Positions 1 to 13,100 of a DNA stretch of 64,000 nt are shown in pieces. The notes below the pieces were generated by a model. The model searched no databases. It had not been told where the DNA came from and worked only from the letters and a program-made list of their open reading frames with translations. The stretch covers positions 746,501 through 810,500 of the forward strand of contig NC_091874.1 of assembly GCF_019399895.1 (NCBI RefSeq). The letters run 5' to 3'. Made by a program: the position numbers and the translations under genes. The DNA comes from Cardiocondyla obscurior. Its lineage: Eukaryota; Arthropoda; Insecta; Hymenoptera; Formicidae. The number at the start of each line of letters is the position of its first letter. The stretch's first letter is position 1.

Positions 1-850
1 TTAGATGCGTTCTGGCGACCGATAAAATTTCACGATGGGAACGATTCTCTTCTTTCGAGGGGCATCGTCGACATCGTACATACGTATCGCGTAAAAATTG
101 AACAAAACGCATGCGGCTCGGTTTGGCTCTCTTGGACGTTGTACGCGGCGTGGAAATGAAGATTTGATATTCTCTGGACGCGAGAGCAGTCAGTCCCTTT
201 ATGCGTTTCGTTACGCGTGAGGAGAAGCGCGTTCGACGGACCGAAAATAACAGAAAATGGAAGGAAGACCCCGAGTGAAAGTACAAGTCAAAGGACAGGG
301 CGCGCCAGCGGACGGAATTTTGACAAATAACGCGGCCCCGCGTTCGTCGAAGTCTCCGAGATCGTCGTGGTTGACACGCGAGAGCCAGGAATTCCGCGCC
401 TCTTCCCCCTCGCGTATCGATTCCGCGAACGTACACGCATCCCGTAACAAGTTTAAGCCAGACGACGGCATCGCTCCTCGGCCTCGCGCGCGCCAACGTT
501 TCAGTCCATCCGCTTTAAGTCGGGAATCTTTCAGGATGTAGGAGAGCGCTTTGCTCGCTGCCGCTGCCGCTGTCGAAGCAAAGCATCGAACGGCACGGAG
601 AAATTACCGGTCTACGCGTCATGCGTATCTGCGTTTGTAGTACGATTCGATTGCACCGCAAAACGAAGACGTCGTTAGCAACGACGAGATCGATTCCGAA
701 GGCTGCCGATAATCTTAGGCGCGAAAGTTCCGCTCGAGGGAGAAAACGACGATAGAGAGCTCGCGGGGGCGCTCGGAACCCCAGTCGGCTAGAGCCAGCT
801 CTGAGCTAACGCGGCTCTCTCCCCGCTCTGCCGCTCGCCCTTTTCCCCGC
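1..850. other. non-coding left flank
   Basis: The sequence is CpG-rich with short frames on both strands (for example 257-541 plus) that show no domain or codon signal. No splice-supported exon is seen. Confidence 0.5.
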
Positions 851-1586
851 TGACCGCGCGCGACGCTGCTACGTCGTTCGTTCGGTGTTGGTTCGCTCGC
901 TCGCTCGCTCGCTCGCTCGTTCGGTGTTGGGACGCTCTCTCGCTCGCTCGCTCGTTCGTTCGGTCGGTCGCTCGCTCGGTCGTTCTCGGAGACTCTCCCC
1001 TTTCCCCGAGTATACGTTTCGCCGCGCGCTCTCCTCGCGGCCGCTGCGCGCCGCTCTCGTCCGGTCGCCCTCCCTGCCCGCCACGGCCCGTTACCCTCAC
1101 CCCGCGGCCGCTGCCCGCCCCGAACGCCCTCCATCTTCCCCGCGCCCGCCGCCTCACCCGTGATTCCGCCTTGCTTGCTGCCAGCCTGCCCGTCCGTCCT
1201 TACGTCCGTCCGTCCGCCGTTTGGATCTATGGTTGTGTGCGGTGGATTTCGTGACGTTAACCTGGCGGCCCTGAAAACGTCGTGTGGACCGGCCGCGCCG
1301 ATTTTCGTGCCGCAGCAGCGAGATACCGTGTCGTCGGGTCGCGAGTGCGCGAGAACGCGAGTGTTTTTTCATCGCGGTGGCCCGTTCTTGCTGTCGCCGC
1401 TGCCGCCGCTACCGCCGTCGCAGCCGTAGCCGCAGCCGCAGCCGTCGTCGCCGTCGATCGCGGTGGTTGCCGCTGCTCGCTAACCCTGCCGCTGTTGGCG
1501 TACGGCCCTCCGTGCGGGCCGCGCGTTTTGCCGAGGAAACAAGCTCGCCGCGGGTAAGCTCTCATGGCCAGATCTGTGCGTGGCGG
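851..1586 (+). promoter_or_regulatory. CpG-rich island with two tandem splice donors, candidate 5' non-coding exon
   Basis: The block is very GC- and CpG-rich and carries TCGC/TCGT repeats at its left end. It closes with CGCGG|GTAAGC (exon end 1553) and, 33 bases on, GGCGG|GTAAGA (exon end 1586), both good donors. Three or more frames are open at once, which indicates composition rather than coding. It would suit an untranslated first exon, presumably of Smr since no other plus-strand coding exon follows before 26932, but the link is inference. Confidence 0.4.
880..990. repeat. TCGC/TCGT tetranucleotide repeat with a duplicated 13-mer
   Basis: Interrupted (TCGC)n and (TCGT)n runs. The word CGTTCGGTGTTGG occurs twice about 40 bases apart, so the array seems to have grown by duplication of a larger unit. 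Confidence 0.8.
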
Positions 1587-1602
1587 GTAAGAACGACGAG
1601 GA

Positions 1603-1715
1603 GTCGTTCGTCGTCGTCGTCGTCGTCGTTGTCGTCGTCGTTGCCGCCGTCGCCGCCGCCGCCGCCGCCGACCTCGTCATTATCGCCGTCGTCATCGTCG
1701 CCGTCGTGGCCGATC
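1603..1715. repeat. CGT/CGC trinucleotide repeat tract
   Basis: Interrupted (CGT)n followed by (CGC)n just after the second tandem donor. It generates long but meaningless Ser/Pro frames. Confidence 0.85.
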
Positions 1716-1849
1716 GCTGTCGGTAACGTCTCCTCGCGACCGTGCGGGAAGCGTCACGGCAACGGAATTCGCTGCGGGCCTTCTAGAAAACCAAGCCGCT
1801 TCGACATGTTCGCGCTCAGCTTTGCGCTTCTTTTGTGAAGTTCGTCGTT

Positions 1850-2290
1850 TCTTCTTCCTCTTTGTCCTTGCAATTTTTCCCGTCCGTCTTTCTCTCGTCC
1901 GCGCGCGTTCGACCATTAGCTTTCTCTCTGTTTCCTCCCGTCTCTCTCTCGCGCGCGTATCCCGTCTCTCATTTTCTCTCTCGCTCTCTCGCACCTCCTC
2001 GGGCTCTCAATCTCTCTCTTTTAGGCAATCACGCGAGTGTGCGTAATCTCTCATTTTCTTTCTCACGCATATCCACGCACCTACACGCGTACAGCAAGTG
2101 AACACACGCCACGAATACGTTCTCTTTCTCTCTCTTTCTCTCGCTCTCGCGTTTGCTGTTTTTCGTTCTCCACCCAATCCACTCTCCTCTCTCGCTCTCG
2201 TACTCTACCTCCCTCCTTCCCTCCCTCTCTTTCTCTCTCTCTTTCTCGCGCGCGTTCTCTCTCTCTCTCTCTCTCTTTATGCATCCTGTA
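1850..2290. repeat. CT-rich (GAGA-type) tract
   Basis: About 440 bases dominated by TCTC and CTCT with CGCG interruptions. In insects such tracts next to promoters often bind GAGA factor. It sits between two GC-rich candidate first exons. Confidence 0.6.
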
Positions 2291-2479
2291 CTTATTTTCT
2301 TCGGGATAAAGCGGGATAAGGATTGTAAGGAGGAAAAATAAAAAAGAAAAGGAAAAAAAAAAAAAAAGCGGTATCTCGTTACGACGGCGATGACGACGGC
2401 GGCGTGAAACGTTCGCTGGCTCTTCCGTGCGCGCACCTGGCGTGCACCGCGAGCGCGGAGCTGCCTGAAATCGTGCGTC

Positions 2480-3266
2480 GCCGTTACAGTGCAGTGTGTA
2501 ATAGTGAGAAACGAAAAACGCGTTTTCCCCGGACGTTGTCGTCCGCGCGACTTTGGAGAACGTCGCGACGCTACGCGCCGTTCCGTGTTGCGTCGCGTCG
2601 CGCCGCGCCGCAGTATGTGACCGCGTTCGCCTCGGCCGCACGCTCGCGTGGCACGTTGGCAAGCTCGTCCTCGAAATCCCTGTCCGTAGGTGCCTCGCCC
2701 GTATTCTTTATTTCACCTCGCCCGTTCTTGCTCCCGTCGAATCTCGTACGAGGCGCGTAGCCGAAAACGCGCGCGTTGTGCGCTAAAATGCAGCCGTGTG
2801 CCTCGATGCGCGCGAAGGTGTCGCGATTACCGACCGAGTGCATCACGCTATCACGCCCGTTTCTTGTACCTCGAGCGTGATGCATCGCCGTGCGAGGGTC
2901 TCCTCGCTCCCTACGTCCTTGCGTCCGCACCCGGTCGCGGTCCGCGTGCCCGCCGCTTGTCCGCTCCGTCGCCGTCCTCGTCGCCGCTCTCTGTGTTCAA
3001 AGTGATGTACCGTGGGTGACCGACGCGGCGGACCGCTGCCTCACGGTCCCCCGGTCGCAGTTTCTGTGCCTCCGGGAAAGATTCCGCAACCTCCAGTGAT
3101 GCCAAGACACCCCCGAAGCCGTCTCCCCGTGTGAATTCCGAGCGACGAAACCCCGAAAATAACGGGCCTATTAATAGGAGATATCTCGGCGTGGCGGTCG
3201 CACCGCGTGTGAACTTGAAGATAGCGGAGAGAGGAAGGCCGATCGACCTAACGGACGTCGCTCTAT
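2480..3266 (+). promoter_or_regulatory. candidate promoter and 5' non-coding exon ending at 3266
   Basis: A GC-rich block following the CT-rich tract, with initiator-like CAGT words at 2487 and 2492, ends at the strong donor CTCTAT|GTAAGT. No convincing coding frame is present. It is the best candidate for an upstream Smr leader exon; if spliced to 26932 the intron would be 23.7 kb. This is inferred from signals only. Confidence 0.4.
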
Positions 3267-6200
3267 GTAAGTTATCATGCGTTTTATGGTGCTCCCGATG
3301 CACAGAATTTAGCGGGGTAAAGAGGTGAAACGAGAATCAGAGTCAACCTCGCGCGCTGGGTCTTTCCGAACTGAAAGAGGCCCTGTGTTCCTCCTCGGGG
3401 AGGAACGTCCGTTTCCGAGAAGAACAAACGGTCGCCTTTCGACGAGAAGCGATAACAAAGTAGTCGTTCGCGCCTCGCCTTTTCCCCCGAGATTCGTAGA
3501 AATCGCGAAAACCACCGTCGTGCCGGAAGTGACGCTCCTCCGTCGGCGAACCGACGGCCCGTCACGTCGGAGACCCTTGTGCGCGACTCGAAAACAGCCG
3601 GATGCCGCGAAAAACGTGCTAGAGCTCCTCGCAAAGTCTGACAAAAGTCGAATCTCGCGTATGTCTAACGACCGCGAACGTTGCAAGCTCGCGCAACTGC
3701 TCGCACCTCGACTTTCTAATTTATTCGAAATTTTTCATTCGGTAATGAACTCGCGCGACACTGCTCTACTTTAATCGCTTGCCCTTACAGCGAGTGACAG
3801 ATAAAACGCGCGCAAAGTTTCCAGGGCTATCCGTGGTGGCTCGCGTCTGGTATTTCCTCGTTTAACAAATTCGTCGCGGTCACCTCGCGACTAAATCGGA
3901 CCTTGACATCAGCCGCCCTCGTGGTCTTGATTTTTATGTGCGTTTCGGTTTCCAGTCTGACGTTAGGCTCGTTATCGATGCGACGACTTTTCGCGTGAGA
4001 AATGCGCTTAACAATTACATTTGTCAAATGACGCGCGCGACACGTTGATAGTGATAATTAGAAAAACGTTGACGGCTCTAGAAAATTGCCGAACTAGACA
4101 GGAAGTCCCCAAACCTTGCAGTTGACAACAGATCCGTTTCGGTCCGACTTTCTACGATATTTTCTGCGGTTATAAATTAAATAAACGTATTAATCGCGTT
4201 TCCACGAGCAATCTTTGTTTAAACTTTCGAGAATATCCGAAAGCGAAGATTCTTTATTCCGACATGTTCGTCGATGCAGATCTCGGTTTTATTTTCACTC
4301 GCGTCGATTGAGGAGCTGCCGTCCGTCGCGAGTCGCAATTCGGTCGCAGCTGAAGCTGATCTTTCATAACTCGCGCGGACGATTGCTTATGATTTTCTCG
4401 CACGCTGCTGCTAATTTAAACGCTGGCGATCTCGCTGCCAAGCCGCGTGCGAGCTCGCGCGCGACATCGATTCGATTGTTCCTTACGAATCGTTCATTAC
4501 GCAGTCCCGGGGTTATCAATCATTCAGAGTTATATTTCGGCCCGCGGTTCATTACTCGGGCGAACCGAGAGCGAAAGTGGCGCTGGGTCAGAAACAATCG
4601 CGCGGGCGACAACCGATACAACAAACAAATTATCAATGACTTTTGTGCACTTGACACGCCGCGCGCGCTCTCGCCTCGAAAGAGATTTTAGATTTTTGGC
4701 TCGATTTACCGTGACAGCGCGAGCTTTCCATCCATTTGTACGTTTGTCCCTATCCCGTTCCCTCTCCCTTAAGCGCGAATACAATTACTATTTCCAGCAC
4801 GGAAGCTGCGAGGCGGCACCTAAAGGGAATAGAATTTTTGCGAATCGCCGCCGTTTTCATCGCGCACCGCTCGGTTGTGTCTTCTTTTTACACTTGCCGC
4901 GTTTAAAACGACGCTAATGAATTAAACGTTCGTTATTCGGAGGGAAATGGGGAGAGAAAGAAAAAAAAAAAAAGAAGGATAAAGCACACGGCAAAGTGGA
5001 GAAAGTGCGGCAGAAACAACGTAGACCTTGCCGGTTAATTTCAACGCGGCCTTATCTTAACGAGAATTCAATTTAATCGCCGAGATACTTAATTAGTTTA
5101 TTGTTTTGTCGCAAATAAAAGAAGGCGATCGTGGTCCTTGACGCACATCAGCACGCACGTTGGATCCCGCGATCGCAATCACGTTCGTCGCAAGATAAAC
5201 GGAGGGGGGGGGAGGGAGAGAGAGGCGCTTCCGATGATTTTGCCGATATTATTTTGCGCGCGGCAAATTCCAACGTTATAACGACGCGTTATAGTCGCAG
5301 CGTTCCATCTTATCGAATCGTTGCGTGCGGAGGTTCGATATCGCCGTCGTCAAATTGTCGCCGACGACGATCGGGAAGTAAATCTTGGCCACGTGGACGT
5401 TGCGTTTAACAATTTCGCTTAAAAACACAATTCCCTTCACGCCACTTTAAACCCGACAAACATACTTTTGACAGATTTTCGCTGAATAAAAAAATACCAG
5501 CGAAAGCTCGCGGAATGTTTCTCTTCGACCGAAAATTTCGGTGACGTTAGCTCGTTGCGCTTTAAACTCGTCCAGCACGTTAATATGCGTCTCGACATTG
5601 AGGCGGTCGACATTCTACTCAGTTTGGCCTTTAGCGTCCGCTAGATCGAGAGAAAGTGTGCGACATTTGATACACCCTGTATACGTTGGCCAGCTCGAAA
5701 CGACCTTACGAGATGGCCGCCGCCGCCGCCGCCACGATACATTCTTGGCCTCCGCGACTCTCGTGCTCTATTAGGAAAGCTCTAGTTTTTTTTTTTTTTT
5801 TTTTTCCACGATATCTTTGAACGATACTGAGTACCCGAGTACCTTCGCGATATCTAGATTTGAGAATATTTAATATTGCGCATGTAGGCGTATTCGCGAT
5901 AAAAATTGTTGAAAGTCGGTTATATAACATCAAAACGGGATTTTATTCTCTTAATTATTCGTCTAATAATAAACGAGGAAATCTCGACCCAACGAGAATT
6001 AATATTAAATACGACGAGTAGTTGTATTCATTGTATTGGCCCGATATTAAATTTTTCTCAGAGATCTATTCTTTTTTTTTTTTTTAATTCATATATTTTA
6101 TTAGTAAATTACTTAGTCACACATACAATTTGATGCATTATTCGTGTGTTACGTTATATTAATCCCTCGTCTGAATCCTTTTCCTTCTATGCGAAAAGTA

Positions 6201-6493
6201 ACGTTCAATGTGCTCTCGGAGACACGGAGCAGGCTTTTCACTGGATCTCGCTATTCATTAGGTATCTCGACACAAAAGTTACGCGCTTGCTATCGAAGGC
6301 AAGATAAATAGAAAAGAATTCGTAAGCATTCCCAATACCGAGAATACTCCGAGCATTTAATTTTGAGACCGCACACGCCCACCGTTACGTAAGTGCGCGC
6401 GATGGACGGGCACCTTATCGGTTATCTGCCACATTCTTCGATCGAGAAAAACAACGCGTGATTGTCGATCTTTACGTAGAAACGTCGCTCGCG

Positions 6494-6606
<113 letters not shown>

Positions 6607-7130
6607 GCTAGGCCAAAACTCGATGGAGAACTTCTTCGGGTACGGCTGCAAGAACTTGTGTATATCGCGCGAGCGAATTATTAGACCTTTTTTGTCGTGC
6701 GCTCCTTCGGAATACGGTAAACACCAAAAATTTCAGCATCGATCTGAGAGTCCGTATTTACAACGTTATTTTGCCACCGTTAGACATTATTTTGGCGATC
6801 TTCGCGCGACGTCGCTTGATCGCTCGCGTGGATTTTTCGTAATTTGTACAGTTGCACGGCGCGAGTGCACGATCGCGGATCTAAATGTCATCTTCTCGAC
6901 CGCCTGCGAAGATTCGTCGCGGTCCAGCACAACAGCCGCCGAGCGCGACCTTGGGTCTTAACTCTCGCATGAAAAATATGCCGCAGACCGCGCGCGAATG
7001 TTCGTTAACCAGACGCGGCGTTATCGGGCGGATTTCGCAAAGTTTTGCATGTCCGCCTCGTTACGGAGAACGGGCTATCAGTTTTATCGCGCGTATAAAT
7101 TTTGCGTGACCCCTCTTTTCCTCTCCTCAT

Positions 7131-7133
<3 letters not shown>

Positions 7134-7188
<55 letters not shown>
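7134..7188. repeat. (TC)n microsatellite, about 55 bp
   Basis: A second pure TC run on the same strand as the one at 6499, about 0.6 kb away. Confidence 0.97.
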
Positions 7189-7190
<2 letters not shown>

Positions 7191-10100
7191 CGGGCTCTCT
7201 TTCTCTCTTGAGTCAGGACTAGCCTTTCGATAGGAAGACAATTACGTAATTCGTGTCGTCACGTAACGACACGCCTCTGTGTCTGTCCACGGTCGCCTTT
7301 TTCTGTTCTCAAAGAACAGTTCTCCTCCTCGCCTTTATTCGCACGCGTTTCCGGTCGGAGCTAGAAACCGCCGCGACTTCTATGACCCTTCCCCGATGCT
7401 CGCGGATAAGACGGAATTAATATCCTCGATCGTTGCAGCCTCCCGGCTGGATTTTATTTTTTAATCGACTCCCTGGAAAAGCGTCAGCTTGCGAAATTTC
7501 GACTTTGCAGACGTCCGCCGTCTCTCGCACTTTTGTTTCGAGTAACAATTAAAATGCGTTATCGCGGAAATGCAATTGCGCCATCGTCGCAGCGTGAAAA
7601 ATATTAAACGGAAGCGCCGTGACCGCAGGACTGTAATTTTTTTAACAAAATTATTTGCGCGGTGCGGGGAACTTCTTGAAAGCTTTTGTTTACCGGCGGC
7701 ACATAAGCGGAATGTAAAATCAGCACGGGAATACATGGGGGATTATATACAGGCGTGGTAATTGTTTTTTCGCGTTATTAACGAGGTCGGCGTCGGAGGA
7801 ACGACATTTCGCAAACAATTGCCGGTGATACGCGTGTCTCGAGAAATTGCAAATATTCCAAGTTCTCTGGACTTGGCGCTGGACGGTATACCAACGTCTC
7901 GGAAAGGGTTAGAGCAACGCGTGTCACGAAAACTGAACACGGCCGAGCCAACGGCGTTTCTTCCACGTTGCCAACTCTACCTGTATGCCTTTATCTTCCA
8001 CACGAGAGAGAGAGAGAAAGAGAGAGGAGAGAAACGAACCTGCGGCAACGTAGCAACGTCCGAAAGCATTACGGCATTTTGCTGAAACGGGCGATTTTTC
8101 GCAGCGCACGATTATATTTGCGATCCGACGATAAAAAAAGATCAGTCGTTTGATTAACACATTAATGATCTATAACAATACGCCCGTAAGCTACAATCGT
8201 GCGTAGATATTTTTTTTTTTTTTTACGTATGTAATTATTCTTCTCAACGCGCATCGAAACGCCTCATTGTCCGATTTAATATTTTATGTAAGTCTACATA
8301 TTAAATGTTACATAAACTGCTGCACTTGTGCATTAAAGACGGTGCGATTACACATTTCCAAGATATTTTTCTAACACACGCGCAAAGTCGCTTTATTCGT
8401 TCTGTGCGGCGCGACGTCGGTCACGTTTAGATTTGGAAGTGTAATTTGGTATTTTTTCCGAAGAGAAAAGGGACGTTGCGTAGCGATAGTAAATCCACAT
8501 TTGCGGAGACTCGCATCGATCTCGTCGAAGTTGCCCGCTGCGCGACGGCGTTACTTCGGATGGCATTAGCGATTTCCTGCCTGGTGAAAAATTTATATCG
8601 GAAGATATGACCGTTCCCGTTTATCAGACTTTCGCGTCGTCACGCGTGACTCAGAATGGCGTGAACTTTTTCGAACAATCCACGCGCGCGTGTCGTCGGA
8701 TAATAAGACCGCTCGCGTTTCGGGCGAGTAGTTGGATGCTTGTCGCAATTAGCGATGGCGCCGACCACCTCGCCAGCGTTATCAATCTCTTTCGCGAATC
8801 CCGCGAGGAAATGGGCAAATCATCGTTCCACGGTTCCTTTCCCCTCCGCCTCGCGGCTTATTTTCTTCGGCTGAGCGAAAAGTCGGCGTTGTTTTGACGC
8901 GCCGAGTACGCTCGTTTTTTCCCCTCCGCCTTCTCGAGATCAAAGTCGAATCGGAATTATCACGCGTGCACGCTTCTACGCACGTTGCCGCCGCTGCGCC
9001 TCGCGAAAACTTTTGCCGCTCGATAGTTGGAAGAAGCGGAGAAATCCATAGGTATTGATCGTCGGTTCTTGCGAGGCTTCCGTCGGGGATCGAAACGGAA
9101 CGTCTTGAGCGAGGAGCAAAGAAGAAGCGTCTTGTCCAAAAGGACAGGTGTTCCCCGCATGAAAGGCAGTCTTGCTCGTATACGGGAAAACTAGCGGGGC
9201 ATCTGCGAGCGAAGAAAACCCGCCGGATTATCGCTCGACTCCGTCGGGTTTTCTTCAAACGCGGCCGACTAGTTTGGCCCCGTTCCATGCTCAAGCACGC
9301 GCGCGATACACACGTACATACATACATGCACGCACACGTACGCGAAGCATCGAGCGCACGCACGAGTAAGGCACTTGCGGTACCGTCTATACCCTATAGC
9401 GTTGCCGTACGCATGCAGTCATCGATCTGGCGGTATATACGTTTAAAGTCCGTCGCGAGGCGGTGAAAACGGGGTGAACTTTTGATTTCCCAAATTAATA
9501 AATTTATTACGTATACATCGAACGCGTAGAAAGTAACGGGGTCGAAGCGTCGTCGCAATTAACGGTATAACCAGCTCGATAATTTTCCTTATTCTATTAA
9601 AAAAAAATTTTTTTTATGTCTTTTTTTTTTACGACAGCCTGATGGCTGAACGTAACACTAAAGCGACATCCGTTTGAAACTGCATCAGGAATATTAATTT
9701 GCAAGGCGCTATTCACGCCGAGCCGTCGCCGGTGACGCCGAGGTCTCTCCAAAGAGAACTTCTTACGTTTGTAATCCCGCCTTCTGCGCGAGGCGCATAG
9801 TTCTCCGATTTTAGGCGCTAATTCCTCGTTCGCACGCCTTTTACGGAATCCGGACCGCGCGAAATTATTTGTTAACGAGTTAGAACGGCGTGATGTAAGC
9901 GACGGTGCCGCTTGGAATCGCGACGTCTTTTATTACGAGTTCCCATTTTGTTAATCGCGAATTGAATTCTTTTGTGCCGCTCGCAGCTTCGCGACGGCTC
10001 TTCTTTCCCCGATGGGTCTATTCTGCCTCCTTCTTAACCCTTTCGTTCGCACGAACGTCGCCGTCCCGCGCGCCGGAAACGTCGGTACTGTGAAAAAAAA

Positions 10101-13100
10101 GAAAAAAAAAAGGAACTTGACGGCGAAGTAATGATGATTACCTTTTTAAGATTTTGCGTTCCCCCTTTTCACCTCTGCCAAACGTCCCGCCGTTCTCGCT
10201 CGTGCATTTCAAGTTTCACTGAAACGTGAAAGGTATAAAATATTGGTATTAGTAACGCTGACGTTGTCGACGAGTTAATGACGAGTTCATTAACTCGGGG
10301 CTCTCGTCGCGGACCATATTACTCATGCGAGATTAACCTTCTAATGCGACCTCGAAGTAAATTTACCGTGTATTTGTCCGTCGCGTTACTCAGGCCGTTA
10401 TCGTCGTTTCTGCGTTAATTGATTTCATTGAAACGTCCAGTCGCGCCCCGTTACATGTTTTCTGCGGCGAAAAACGTCGGAAAGAGTTTCGTCGCGCCGC
10501 GCACGAGACCCGCGTTTCGCAAATATCCCTCGCCGTTGGTCTCGCCTCGCGGATCTTGCGTACCGGGAGACTGGTTTGGAAAATGTACCGGAAGTAAAGC
10601 CCGTTCGAAAATAACACGGCCTATCGGAGTGAAGGCTATAGTTCGTTGACTTATTCAGAGCCGCCACGACGACGTCGCGTCGCCTGAAATCGATATCGCG
10701 TCCGATATTTCTCGCTCTCGCCGGATACGAGCGCGATAACGAAATGCTAACGTTATTCGCGATGCGCGCTGCGGCTCGATTTCCTAAAAAAAAAAAGAAA
10801 GGAAAAAAAAAAAACAGTCGGATCCTTACTCTTGCAGAACTGTAAATTTATTTTTCCCCAAATTTTATAAAATGAGAAACCAACTTTACACACGTAAAAG
10901 AGGCAAGAACGAAGGAAGAAAACGGGAGCACCCTCCCGTTCGTTCGATCTTCCGTCGCGACGCGTCATAAATTCTGCAATTAACTTAATGACGATAGAAA
11001 TGTTTCTTTTTTGTTACGTGCGTTAAATTGCAGTAGAATTACGAAGGGCACTCGACAGAGCTTCGTCTCGCGAATGTTTTGCTTGGAGGCGCGACGTTTG
11101 GCCAGAGTTTCACGCGAGTGATTAGATAAAAAATTAGATTCTATTTCGTTTGCGTCGTGCCTGGCTCGGGCGTTTGCGGCTGTGCAAACTTATTCGTATG
11201 CACGCGACATTGATCGACTCGGAGACGCGCGCGAGTGTTAATGGTCTTATTTTTCCTTAATGAGTGTTAACGTGCCGTTAGGCCGCGACACGTCGCGCGA
11301 TCGGGTATTTATACGTCGTTACGTCTTCTTCAATGGCCGCGTGAAACGATGGTGCACCCGAGACTCGGCGAGACACGTTGGCAAAAACAGACATCGCAAC
11401 TAATTAAATGATGCGTGTTAGATATTACGATCGCCGTTCAAGTAGGCCAGATCTTTTAACAAATCTCGTCGCGTTTGCGGTTCTCGTTTTAACTTTACGT
11501 CCAAATTTTACAAAAATACAAAGAAAAAAAAAAAAAACCCGCTAGCCTGTTCATCTCTTTTAATTTTAGTTAGATATATTTTAGAGCGGCGACATGTGAT
11601 CCGGCTCATTCTTCCGCGATTAATTTCGGGCGGTATTATCGACAACGTGTCGCCAAATTGAGGGAGAGCTTCCGACGCGTCGCGAGAAGAACGTCAAGCG
11701 GGTCACGTGTAAATTAATGCTGTCGCGGCGGACCCCGGGGTCTCTCGAACGTCTTTGTCGCGGCGGTCGTCTTTTTCACACGTCGAAGAGGTTGACACGA
11801 CCCCGCGCGTTCTCCCGGAGTCGACGGCGCGGCCTCGGTTCGACTCGCCCGCTCTCGGCTCGGCTCGACTTTGAGTCACGACGGCGGCCACGGCGACGGG
11901 GAGAGCTATCGACCGTTCTGGGTTTCGCGAGATAATAATAACCACGGTTAAAATATATTTGGCGACGAGGGGGGGAGACGTGGCACTTTCTAAAAACCGC
12001 CCGTTTGCGCGGCGAAAAACAAGCGCGGGCGCGGGGCTTGGCCCCAAGCGGGCGGTTTTCCCCTTCGTTACGCGTTGCTCGTTAAAATGCCAGGCTTGCC
12101 GGCCGCCGCTCGTTCGTCAAGATCTACGAATGCACCCGGACCGATGTTCACCTCACCTGCGAATTTTCTTACGGCGAGTTACCGAGACATCTCCTAAGAC
12201 GTAGCCTACCCACGGTCTCTCGCAACAAGCGCGTCAAGATAAATTCCCGGTGTCGTCTAATATGGTATAATAACATTCTAGAGATTAGAGATAAAAACGC
12301 GCGCGCGCGCGTAATTAGAAAATATCCCGCGATTCCGCGGCGTCTTATAAATCGTTTGAAGAGGACCGTGCTTTGACAGTGCCCGGTTGAGAATTGAAGC
12401 GAGAAAGGAAGAAGAGAATCGCGGCTGGGCGGGGCGTTGCACCAGCGGTTGCCGTCGCTTCTGGGAGCGGCGATGAAGACGGCGGCGCGTCGTTTATTTT
12501 GACTTGGCGCATCAGCGAGCTGCGGCCGCGCCGAACGGTTCCGTCGTCCGTCCGCGATCGCCGGCGTGGCGATTTACGTTGATTCTCTTCGAGGAAGAAA
12601 GACCGAAGCGCGGAATAGAATTTTCACGCGGGAGCCTTTTTCCGTTTAGGAGGAAGATTGATTTTGGAAATCGTACGGTCTCCTCGCTGCGGAGCAGACC
12701 TGATATCCGTTTTCGCGGCCGTAGTCGCTTGGCAAAGGTTTAATAATGAAACCGATATGAGATTCTACGCGATTCTATGAATGTCAGATTATAAGCGGTT
12801 AAAATTGAATGTCAGTCGACTGCCGGGGCGCGGGGGGAGGGAGGCCGAGGGGATGCCGACAGAGTCGCGAGAGGTGGAATATCGCTGTCATATCCGAGAC
12901 GTAACAAGATTCGGAAGCTCGCGGAATGAATAATTGCTAGCCGTGTGTTGAAGTCGTCGCGCGAGGTCACCAACCAGTCGACCGACCAACCAACCGACCG
13001 ACCGACCGGCCGCTGATTTACGGGGTTCGGAGTCGCACACAGCCACCGCGGTCGCGCACGCAGTAAGAGTAAAATACGCGAGCGGAACGGCCCTTTCGGT

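Noticed and set aside
2081..2662. Arg-Glu-rich minus-strand frame of 193 codons
   Set aside because: A by-product of the CT-rich tract and the poly-A run near 2350.
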